Assembly: GCA_026770615.1 (NCBI GenBank)
Contig: MU631487.1
Span: forward strand, 230,477 to 248,295
DNA: 17,819 nucleotides
Reading direction: 5' to 3'
DNA from: Pavlovales sp. CCMP2436
Taxonomy: Eukaryota > Haptophyta > Pavlovophyceae > Pavlovales
Made by a program: the position numbers and the translations under genes
The notes under the pieces: generated by a model
What the model was told of the DNA's origin: nothing
Databases searched by the model: none
Seen by the model: only the letters and a program-made list of their open reading frames with translations
Shown: positions 1-8,221 of the stretch, one piece after another
How positions within the stretch are numbered: the stretch's first letter is position 1
Layout of the letters: the number at the start of each line of letters is the position of its first letter

Positions 1-121
1 TGGTGTGAGTGCTGGTGCATGAGGGTTTGGATCGATCGCTCGACCTCAGCCTGACGTCGACCAAGCCAGTGACTGAACAACACCTGTTGAACCATGCTGA
101 GCCGCTAATATATATATATAT
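1..121. other. left flank, no gene assigned
   Basis: No reading frame here resembles a known protein. The stretch ends in the (TA)n tract that immediately precedes the first recognisable DNA-polymerase homology. It may be flanking host DNA, or the eroded 5' part of the polymerase gene. The short frames on either strand have no motif and I do not call them. Confidence 0.4.
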
Positions 122-124
122 ATG
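106..124. repeat. (TA)n microsatellite next to AGCCGCT
   Basis: An alternating TA tract is preceded at 100-106 by AGCCGCT. The same heptamer followed by alternating TA occurs in inverted orientation at 17698-17713, near the other end of the window. It sits exactly where recognisable pPolB homology begins. Confidence 0.85.
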
Positions 125-2350
125 TACTTTCTCAACGCCCAAGGATACAACACGCACCACATATGGCTCGCACTGCAATCGTGACGCACTTCATCATCTC
201 GGTGGCCGAAGAGGAATAGGGTGACAAAAAGAACAAGAAGGAGCACAATACGAAAGAGGGTAAAGTACACATAGGGGGGCCATACCGCAAAACTCGGAAA
301 AGATGAAGACGCTCGATGTAGGCCTCTTCAGCTGCCGAGACTCCATGGACTTCCTTAACAGCTCACTCGAGAAGCTGATAGACCTGGTGCCGGACGAGGC
401 GAAGCTTCGAATCCGAACTGTCGCCGCGGAACACGCACTCACAAAGTCGCTCCCTGTCGAGCAAGTCTTCGAGCAATTGAAAAAGAAAGGGGCGTTCCCT
501 TACGAGTACAACTGGTTTAAGAGCCTCGACGAGGAGATCGATGCATCCCATCTCGCATCGTCGCTCGGTAATGCATACACGGTGAGCGTGACTTCGGCCG
601 GCGGGGAGAAAACGGTAGACAAGGTGATCGCAAAGAACCTCACGAGCAAGATCGAATGGCAAAAGACGGATATAGAGAAACAAATTGACGAGATGAAAGA
701 CCAGCTGCAAATCAAGACCTACCACGAGCTGCACGACCTCTACCTCGCTGTCGATGTAGCCGGCCTCGCGGATGTGATGGAAAACCTGCGTGAGTTCATT
801 TCCCGCGAATTCAAGATAGACCTGTTGCACACGTTAGGGCTACCTACGCTCTCCAAGACGATCGCGCTCATGATGATTCGCGACTCCGCAGCGACCACAG
901 GCGTAAAGGAAATCGAGCTGCTCAAGACAAACGATCAGTACTGTTACTTCGATCAGAGCAAGGTAGGCAGTATCGCGATGAGCAAGCAGCAGCACGCGGT
1001 AGCAGTGAACCGACCGTGTTTCGACGACTACGACGAGAACAAGCCAACTACAGTGCAGCACCTCATGCTCGCCCACGGGAAATTTCATGAGTACTCGGCA
1101 AAAGAGCTCGAGCAGTTCGATATTAACGACAAGAGATGGAGAGGGCTGCCTTCGAGCCCGGAAGACATCGATAAACCCGAGCGGTGGCAAACGGAAGATG
1201 GGTGCCAGGTCGAGGTAGACATTATAATCTCAGAGGAGCTCTACGACAAGTTCAACGAGCTCCCACTTGTGCCGACCCATTCCATCACAGACCGCCAGTG
1301 GCTCTCGGGTGCGCAGCAGGCTGCGCTCAAGAATACGTGCCCGACACGCAAGCTCAACACGACCCTCTGCAACAAGGAGAACTACCGCTGCCACGTTTCG
1401 CTCCTTAAGCTGTAGGTGAGCCTTGGGTGCAAGATCGTCAAAGTATACCGCGTAATAGCGTTCAAGCAGGCTGCCTATCTCGTCCTCCCCTTCATCGAGA
1501 AGATGACCAACCTGTGGCGCAAAGCCACAAACAAATTTGAGGGCAACTTTTGGAAGATGTGCGGAAACGCATTTTACGGTAAGCTCATCGAGCGCAGACA
1601 CGGACGCACCAACCTGTGCTTCACCACCCGAGCCAAAATCTTCAAGCACCGGGTGGAGTCGGGCCTCTGCCAGCGCGTCGTACCGATCGCCAACGACTTC
1701 GTCTGCTTGTTTATGCAACCCAAGACGGCGCTCGCGTACAAACCCATTGCAGACGGCTGCGGCATCCTGGATCTGAGCAAGCTGCTGATATACAGTTTCT
1801 GGTACAAGGTTTTACAGCCCACGTTTGGCGCCGAGAACCTCAAATTGACGGCCATGGACACCGACTGCTTCTCCTACTCGGTCACGTGCGAGTCTGCAAA
1901 GCTTTACGAGCAGCGCAAGGAGGGGCTGGCGGCACGCTGGTTCGACCGCTCGGAGTTCGACGTCGACGACGAGCTCTTCAACCTAGCTAACAAGAAGCGC
2001 TCGGACTTTGCCGAGGACAACGGATCGATAGAGATTATCGAAGCCCGCGCTATGGCGGCAAAATGCTACACCTACCGCCTCGCTAACGGCAAGGACGACA
2101 CGCGACTCAAGGGCGTCCCAATGGCGATCTCACGCCAGTTCAACATGGAGCACTTTGAAGAGGCCGCCAAGGGAGGGCGCATATGCGCAAACTTCAACAG
2201 ATTCAAATCAAAAGGGCACGCAATCACACTCGATTTCATGAACAAGAAGGCGCTCGCCTGGGGCGACGACAAGGGCTACGCAGCGCCGGCCGGCTCCACG
2301 CTCTCCCACGGTCACTACAAGTCCCCAAACCACGGCAAGGTTCAAATGTC
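122..2350 (+). pseudogene. protein-primed family B DNA polymerase (Polinton/PLV type), broken
   Basis: Replicative pPolB of Polinton-like viruses, which copies a linear genome from a terminal-protein primer. Seen in order: an Exo II-like motif NAQGYNTHHI at about 134-163, with Asn where the family has Asp; the conserved SLEKL block at about 360-380; HELHDLYLAVDV at about 724-760; the GNAFYGKLIE block (motif B region) at about 1563-1597; motif C DTD at 1857-1865; and the C-terminal LSHGHYK block at about 2301-2322. The longest open stretch runs from 303, but homology extends upstream of that ATG through other frames, so 303 is not the native start. Defects: frame changes between 150 and 300, TAA at 261-263, TAG at 1413-1415 where the family usually has Tyr, and apparent in-frame loss of motif A near 1053-1060. 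The exonuclease N-terminus and terminal-protein region are missing or outside the window. Confidence 0.93.
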
Positions 2351-2530
2351 GTTGAGGCCGCCTCCGTCTCGCGTGTACCCCTCCCCTCGCAATTTACGAT
2401 ATTGGTCGGCAGTGGAGAGACGCAATTCTACCGCGAGATAATACACCGCAAACCAGTCGGCCCGTGGCTCCCAACAAACCCCTGGTTCCTGGCTGACAAG
2501 TACCCCGAACGCTACTAGGGAAAAGTGCAA
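2351..2530 (+). other. unassigned reading frame between pPolB and the Copia element
   Basis: After the pPolB C-terminal block the polymerase frame ends at TAA 2439-2441. A second frame, open to TAG 2516-2518, carries a protein-like aromatic and proline-rich stretch (PWLPTNPWFLADKY at about 2468-2509). It could be a frameshifted pPolB tail or the start of the next viral gene, which the retrotransposon has separated from 8222-9141. I recognise no domain. Confidence 0.35.
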
Positions 2531-2535
2531 GGTTC
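2531..2535. repeat. left target-site duplication GGTTC
   Basis: GGTTC directly precedes the 5' LTR and is repeated perfectly at 8177-8181 just after the 3' LTR. This is the 5-bp duplication expected of Copia integrases. Confidence 0.95.
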
Positions 2536-2843
2536 TGTCGGGAGCCCAAGTGTTTTATACACTTTGGCTCTGTCCGGTTCGCTATCGGACTGCCCTGATT
2601 TAATATCCCGGGCCCAGCTGCCGTCTCGAATCATCTACGGCTGCTCTCGACGCCTCTTCAGCGCTCTTGTCAGGGTCTCTTACTTACTAAAAGACCTTGT
2701 GACACAGCTTAAGACCACCTGCACTGTGTCATATCGCCCTACGCCTCTTAGCTGTTCCTGCTCTCTCTCTAGCCGCTTCACCGCGACTCGGACTCGATTC
2801 CCCCTAGCTCTCGCTGCAGACCTCGCACTCTCGCATCCTAATA
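2536..2843 (+). repeat. 5' LTR
   Basis: 308 bp, beginning TGTCGGGAGCCC and matching 7869-8176 except at 2556, 2633, 2691, 2731, 2824 and 2842. It ends TA instead of the canonical CA because of the transition at 2842. A 12-bp stem with one mismatch (2542-2553 with 2559-2570) and a smaller GTCCG/CGGAC stem follow the 5' end. The LTR should contain the element's promoter and polyadenylation signals, but I cannot place a transcription start. Confidence 0.96.
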
Positions 2844-3900
2844 TGGTGGACCCTCAGAGCTTCAAGTTCCACGGAGGCGCGTCGGCAGGGTCGCGCTTCA
2901 ACCACTTCAAGCTGCGCGATCCGGCCCACTTCCCTATCTGGGTGGCGATGCTTCTCACGTATATGCAGTCGGACGAGAAGATCGACCTCTCGTGCGTCTT
3001 CACCTAGCCGCCCCACTTCGACCCGCTCGAGGCTGACCCCGTGATCGTCTCCCTTTACTACCTCGACCCCGAGGCGATCAGCGATGACGGCAAGCAGATC
3101 TACCCGAAGGGCGAGGCTGACCCCGCCTTTGTCAAGGCGGTCAAGGAGTGCCACCGTATGCTTACCTCGCAGTGCAAGGCCCAGGACATCATCACTTAGG
3201 CCATCGACCAGCGCATCCTGACGCACATCATGCACAAGGCCTACGGCGCCAAGCGCGGCAGCTCCGTCTCGCTGGCTTTGGTTTTCAACACTCTCAAGGA
3301 CCACTGCGTCGGCATCCCAAGGCACGTCCAAGGCCGCCTCTATGCTGAACCTCATATCGCTCTAGCGCTCGCACAAGGAGAGCGCGTTCCAGTGGCTCGA
3401 CCGTGTGCAGCGCGCCTTCAACTCCATCTCGCACCTTTCCTTCAAGCTCGAGGATCTCATCCTGTTCATCTCGCTGCGCGGGCTCGGCGAATTTTACTCC
3501 TCGCTCGTGCAGTCGACTATCAATGACCCCGCCAATGAGCGGCGCCTCGCTTCCGACGTCCTCGCGACCCTGCGCGAGAACCTCGCCGCCATCACGATGC
3601 TCTCCAACACCAACGGCGCCGACATGCGCAGCGTGAACGTGATCACTTACCCTTCGGACTTCAACCGCAGCTCCAACAACTCGCGCGGCGCGGCGCGTGG
3701 CGGGCGCGGCAACCTCGCGCAGGTCGGGCGCGGTGGTGGTCGCAACGCCCCGTCAGGCCGCCCCGCTCTCCCTTCCCCCAAGCAGGCCGCGGGCGACGAG
3801 CGCCCTTCGTCGTGCTACATGTGCAAGATTCACAACCAGGCCTCGGACCACCACCCGCGCAACTGCCCTGCGGCTTCCTTCTACGGCAACCCCTCTGTCA
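2843..3900 (+). pseudogene. Copia Gag (nucleocapsid) region, broken
   Basis: Gag builds the virus-like particle and binds element RNA. The frame starting ATGGTGGACCCT at 2843 gives a Copia-type N-terminus, with the FPIWVAML stretch typical of retrotransposon gag near 2931-2955. It is interrupted by TAG at 3005 and 3197, shifts frame near 3308, meets another TAG at 3363, and then runs open from 3405. An Arg/Gly-rich RNA-binding stretch (about 3685-3745) precedes a zinc knuckle at 3813-3866 spaced CX2CX8HX4C, with a longer loop than the classical CX2CX4HX4C. Gag continues without a stop into pol, as in a single Copia polyprotein. Confidence 0.85.
2844..2856 (+). promoter_or_regulatory. primer-binding site, overlapping the gag start
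   Basis: TGGTGGACCC directly abuts the 5' LTR. It is complementary to a tRNA 3' end of form GGGTCCACCA, as needed to prime minus-strand synthesis. The gag ATG at 2843-2845 uses the last LTR base plus the first two bases of this site, so the element has essentially no leader. The tRNA species is not identified. Confidence 0.65.
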
Positions 3901-4960
3901 AGGCGGTCGACTTCGATGAGCAGCCGCAGCAGCTGCGCAAGAAGCCATCGTCCTTCGTCAACATGGTCCAGGTCTCGCGCAACCCGTACGGCCCCGACGA
4001 CTCTGACGTGCTCGCGATCTCTTACGACGAGATCTATCATCCGCTCGTCACCTGCAAGCTGCCCAACTTCGACAAGTTCGACGCTGCTGCCCTCGAGGTG
4101 CTCAAAAACACGCTCGTCGGCGAGCGCTTCGAGCGCTCTGCCACCTACATCGCTTCCGACATCCTCTCCAAGTTCATTGCCGGCAAGACCAAGCCGCTCT
4201 TCAACTCTATCGTGGTGATTTTCTCCATCTTCGTGTTCATCTCGACCATCTTCCTCTCGGCCATCGCAACGGCCAAGTCCTCCCATGCCTTCGCAATTGG
4301 CAACGGGCAGGAGATCATCAACTCGGGCGGCCTGGCACAGCTGACCGACTACTTCGAGATCTCCAAGGTGTACTCCCTCCTCGGCAAGGACTTCCAGGAC
4401 TCCCTCTCGCAGATGAGCGACTCGGGCCTCTTCGACTCCGGCTCGAAACTCAACCTCGGGCCGATGGACTACCTGCCCTTCCTGACCGACGTGCAGCCCA
4501 CGAACATGCACGCTTCCGCTGCCAAATCCTCCAAGATCGTGTGCAAGTACAAGGGCACCCTCTCCTTTGGCTACCGCCTGATGAACAACTCGCTTGTGAT
4601 GGCCAAGGTCGACAACTTCTACGTGTCCCCCGACATCAAGCGGCTCATCTTCAACAAGTCCAACCTCTGCAACCAGTGGGACGCCGAACTCGTGAGCCTC
4701 TCCAAGCAGGCCAAGTTCTCCATCAACGGCTTCGACCTCGACCTCCAGCAGGGCCGCTACCTCATCACCCCGCAAGGGATCGCAGAGCCCAAGGACATGT
4801 TCATCATCATGGCCGTCTTCACAGCTACCTCGGACGCGCTCGTGGCATCCGTCGACACGGCTTCTCCTCCATTACCGGCCATCAACCAGACCGACAACAA
4901 GGATATCGGTACCTCCAAGGACACGCTCGTCGGCCATGCCGACTCCGAGACCTGCTCAAA
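3901..4960 (+). pseudogene. Copia protease region with upstream hydrophobic segment
   Basis: Part of the Gag-Pol polyprotein and open in this frame (3405-5462). The aspartic protease active site is LFDSGSKLN at about 4428-4454 (the DSG motif), followed by the usual beta-rich stretch to about 4780. The protease would cleave the polyprotein in the particle. Unusually, 4209-4274 encode 22 consecutive mostly aliphatic or aromatic residues (from IVVIFSIF onward), which looks like a transmembrane helix between Gag and protease. This segment has no stop, but its mobility is lost with the rest of the element. Confidence 0.8.
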
Positions 4961-5960
4961 CTATTCACCCGCCGCAGCCGCCCGTCAACTTCCTCTCGAC
5001 GACAGTGGCCCCTCGACCATCGACAAGCGCATCCTCCACGCCCGTTTAGGACACGCTTCGGCCCGTACACTCAACGCGACCATCTCGGCCACGGACGGGC
5101 TACTCACTTCTCGGCGCCTCAAGCAGATCTGTCCAACTTGCGCAGAGGGCAAGGCGATCAAGCTGACCTTCAATGACGCCCGTCACCAAGCTGCACAGCC
5201 CTTTGACACTGTCAGCGTCGACATCATCGGCCCCATCAATTTCCTCGAGTCCTTCCGCTCGAACGATCCGATGATGGGGTACTATTTCATGTTGTTTCTC
5301 GACCAGTTTTCCAACTACGCGTGGATCTACCAGCTCGAGACCAAGTCGCAGGCCCCCAACTTCCTTGACAAGTTCCTCGAGGACATCCAGACCTACACCG
5401 TCTCCCTCGGCTCCCTTGTTCGGCAATTTCGGACCCGCCGATGCCGTCGGTACAAAGTTTGATTCGGCACGCTGGAACGGCATCCTTTGTACCAACGGCA
5501 TCGGCGGGTCCGAGATCACGCCGGCAAGGACTCCCCAGCTCAACGCGCACGCAGAGTGCTACTTCGGCACCATCACCCGGGACGCACGCGCACTACTCGC
5601 TCAAGCCGGCCTCCCCGATTCGTACGCCGACTCCGCATTCCTCCATTCCGTGTACATTCGAAACCGGCTTGTCTCAGACTCGTCGGCTGGCGTGACGCCC
5701 TACCAGCACATCCTCTGCCGCCGCCCCAACCTGTCGCACATCCGCGCCTGGGGCTCGGATGCCTGGGTCGTCGACACCCACTCACATCTTTTCAAGCTTG
5801 ACGCGCGCGCATCGTACGGCATCCTGATCGGCTACGGCGACTAGGGCCACATAATCAACGCGCCAACCGGGGCACTCACTCGCTACACCAACGCGGCCGT
5901 GATCAAGCTTCACCCTTCTGGCAAGGTCGTCCTCAACCGGCATGTGCGGATCGATGAGAG
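4961..5960 (+). pseudogene. Copia integrase (GAG-pre-integrase, rve core), frameshifted
   Basis: The zinc-binding HHCC module is visible as HARLGH at about 5037-5054 and CPTC at about 5131-5142. The core domain follows, with first Asp in VDIIGP (about 5217-5234), DQFSNYAW at about 5301-5325, and the Glu of NAHAECYF at about 5542-5565. The region of the second catalytic Asp (about 5430-5475) has been rebuilt by a 27-bp inverted duplication, and the frame changes there. The C-terminal part is closed by TAG 5842-5844 and continues in the same frame afterwards with a Copia-like linker (HVRIDES at about 5941-5961). Its role was insertion of element cDNA; it is not functional as it stands. Confidence 0.88.
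5431..5511. repeat. 27-bp inverted repeat in integrase core
   Basis: 5431-5457 and 5485-5511 are reverse complements with one mismatch (26/27), separated by 27 bp. The right arm encodes a normal integrase stretch. The left arm lies where the family has its second catalytic-Asp block, suggesting it was overwritten by an inverted copy, as in a template switch. The pair can form a strong hairpin. Confidence 0.93.
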
Positions 5961-7204
5961 CCCCGTTATCAACCGCATCGCGACGCGCCCACGACTTCCT
6001 CTTGGCGACCTACCTGCTCCCAAGGGCGACTCATTGCCCGACGCCCCCTACCTGGAGTCCATCCCCCTCGGCAATCCTGCGCCGCTCGCTCTGCCGACTT
6101 CGGGACCCTCGGCGCGCACGCTCCGCTCCGCCTACAAGCAGAACATCTCGTACGTGTGCGCCCTACTCGCTCTCGTCGCCGAGTCCGACCAGCCGACGCT
6201 TAAACAAGCTGTCTCCGGTCCACACTCGGCCGAATGGCTCGCCTCCATCCAGTCAGAGTACGCTTCCATCGACTCGACCGGAACCTGGATCGAGACCCCT
6301 CGGCGGCCCGGCATGAAGGTCATCAAGATGGGCCTCGTTCTCAACCTCAAGCGCAAGTCCGACGGCACCATTGACAAGTACAAGACTCGGTGCATCGCCA
6401 AGGGCTACGCGCAGCGCTTTGGCCTCGACTACGACGAGACGTTCTCCTCCGTCCTTCGCTACGACTCGGCCCTCCGTCCTTCGCTACGACTCGGCCAAGC
6501 TCATCATCACGCTCGCAGCCGCCCGCAGCGCACGTCTCTTCCACCTTGACTTCAAGGCGGCGTACCTCAACGCGCCCCTCGACTACGACGTCTACGTCGA
6601 CCCTCCCTACTCGTACAAGGTCAAAGGCAAGGGCGACATCGTTCTCAAACTTCTCATTGCGCTCTACGGGCTCAAGCAGTCCGGCCGCAACTGGCGGCAG
6701 CTGATCGACAACTGGCTCATCGACTACGGCTTCACGCCGTCGCGCCAGGATCCCTGCGTGTACGCACTTTACCATGACGACGGCCACTTGTCGCTCGGTA
6801 TCTACATCGACGACCTCTTGATCGCCGACTTCTCGCTCAACTCCGACGTCTGTGACAAGTTCCTCACCTCGATCACCACGGCCTTCAAGACGATGCTCAG
6901 CGACGACATCGACTCCTTCCTGTCTATGAAGCTGACGCGCTCCGACCTTGGCATCAAGGTGATCATTTCACGCGCCATCCTCGAGCTCTTAGAAAGGACC
7001 GGCATGCTGAACGCGCACCCCGTTGACACGCCGATGGCAAAAAGCCTGCACCTCACCATCTCCTCGGACTCGGAGCTCCTCGACCAAGACAGCGCCACGG
7101 AGTACCGCTCAATCGTCGGCGCGCTCATCCACGTCTCGCACTTCCGCCCGGACATCATGTACGCCATGGGCACGCTCACGCACTTTATGAGCCGCCCCGG
7201 CTAG
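5961..7204 (+). pseudogene. Copia reverse transcriptase, frameshifted
   Basis: RNA-dependent DNA polymerase of the element. Seen: the N-terminal EWLASIQSEY block at about 6232-6260, KYKTRCIAKGYAQ at about 6376-6414, the catalytic LDFKAAYLNA block at about 6545-6574 and YIDD at 6803-6814, then the EYRSIVGAL connection domain at about 7100-7126. A 25-bp tandem duplication at 6447-6496 shifts the frame just before the palm domain, so N- and C-terminal parts lie in different frames. TAG at 7202-7204 then interrupts the conserved region entering RNase H, where the family usually has a charged or polar residue before PH. Confidence 0.93.
6447..6496 (+). repeat. 25-bp tandem duplication in RT
   Basis: Two perfect adjacent copies of 25 bp (6447-6471 and 6472-6496). 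Because 25 is not a multiple of three, this shifts the RT frame by one. Confidence 0.97.
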
Positions 7205-7757
7205 CCGCACATGACCGCGGCCAAGCGCATCTTATGCTACCTCGCTGGGACGCCCGACCTCGGCCTCAACTTCAAGGCCAACGTCGAGCTTAACTTCACC
7301 GCCTTCGTCGACGCTGACTACCGTCAACTGCATCGACACGCGCAAATCCGTCTCCAGCTTCATCACGCAGGTCGGAGGCGGCACCGTCTCAGCCCGGCGC
7401 GAGAAGCAGAGCGTCGTCACACTCAGCTCGACTGAGGCCGAATACGTCGCGGTCACCTCCGTCTCCAAGGAGGTCATCGCCATGCGCCAGCTCCTCGCCG
7501 ACCTCGGCTTCCCGCAAACTACGGCCACGCCCGTCGACGAGGACAACGTCTCGTGCATCAACTTGTCCAAGAACGACATCGTGCACCGCCGGACCAAGCA
7601 CGTGGACATCAAATTCCATTGGATCCGCGACCTCGTCAAGAACGACACCATTGAGCTGTTCTTCATCAGCGGCCTCGACAACGTCGCCGACATCATGACC
7701 AAGCCCCTCGGCCCCAAGCTCTTCCTGCAGCACCGCCGCACGCTCCTCGGCATGTAG
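7205..7757 (+). pseudogene. Copia RNase H and polyprotein C-terminus
   Basis: The RNase H domain degrades RNA in RNA/DNA hybrids. FVDADY (about 7305-7322) is the first catalytic-Asp block. The frame then shifts near 7322-7328 and continues through LSSTEAEY (about 7422-7445) and the C-terminal KHVDIKFHWIRD and DIMTKPLG blocks (about 7597-7715). The frame ends at TAG 7755-7757 shortly after LLGM, a usual Copia ending. It would stay open for about 60 more codons past this TAG into the LTR, so the true stop is not certain. Confidence 0.9.
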
Positions 7758-7868
7758 ACGGCCGCCATCGGTTTCCCCCTCCATCGGGGGGGGGTTTTCA
7801 CCGACTACAAGCTCAAGCTGTACCAGTTCCTTCAACCTGAACGTGATCCCGTCCAGATTGAGGGAGGG
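7758..7868 (+). promoter_or_regulatory. 3' untranslated stretch and polypurine tract
   Basis: The non-LTR tail of the element. 7858-7868 (ATTGAGGGAGGG region) is purine-rich and directly abuts the 3' LTR, as expected of the plus-strand primer. 7775-7796 holds a C5 run followed by a G9 run that could pair. Confidence 0.75.
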
Positions 7869-8176
7869 TGTCGGGAGCCCAAGTGTTTCATACACTTTGG
7901 CTCTGTCCGGTTCGCTATCGGACTGCCCTGATTTAATATCCCGGGCCCAGCTGCCGTCTCGAATCGTCTACGGCTGCTCTCGACGCCTCTTCAGCGCTCT
8001 TGTCAGGGTCTCTTACTTACTAAGAGACCTTGTGACACAGCTTAAGACCACCTGCACTGTGTCGTATCGCCCTACGCCTCTTAGCTGTTCCTGCTCTCTC
8101 TCTAGCCGCTTCACCGCGACTCGGACTCGATTCCCCCTAGCTCTCGCTGCAGACCTTGCACTCTCGCATCCTAACA
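7869..8176 (+). repeat. 3' LTR
   Basis: 308 bp, TGTCGG...TAACA, with canonical TG...CA ends. It matches 2536-2843 except for six transitions (7889, 7966, 8024, 8064, 8157, 8175). Confidence 0.96.
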
Positions 8177-8181
8177 GGTTC
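8177..8181. repeat. right target-site duplication GGTTC
   Basis: A perfect copy of 2531-2535 immediately after the 3' LTR. Confidence 0.95.
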
Positions 8182-8221
8182 ACCTGAAGAGCTGCTCGAA
8201 GTTTTTTAAACGCGCGGGAAC

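Larger units (their letters stand above)
2536..8176 (+). mobile_element. Ty1/Copia LTR retrotransposon, 5641 bp, inactive
   Basis: Two 308-bp LTRs, a 5-bp target duplication, a primer-binding site, a polypurine tract and the order gag-protease-integrase-RT-RNase H define a Copia (Pseudoviridae) element; integrase before RT excludes Gypsy. It lies in the same orientation as the viral polymerase genes and splits the viral segment between pPolB and the TVpol-like gene. The coding region carries five in-frame TAG codons (3005, 3197, 3363, 5842, 7202), frameshifts near 3308, 5430-5480 and 7322, and a 25-bp frameshifting duplication at 6447-6496. It therefore cannot move on its own. LTR divergence is about 2 percent (six transitions, no indels), so the insertion is much younger than the viral remains around it. 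Confidence 0.97.

Noticed and set aside
1413..1425. Splice donor (TAGGTGAGC) after the pPolB stop
   Set aside because: The polymerase frame continues immediately after the TAG with conserved residues and no gap, so a nonsense change is simpler than an intron.
3753..4775. 340-codon minus-strand open frame
   Set aside because: It is antisense to the Copia protease region, has Val/Glu/Arg low-complexity content typical of a GC-rich shadow, and shows no motif.
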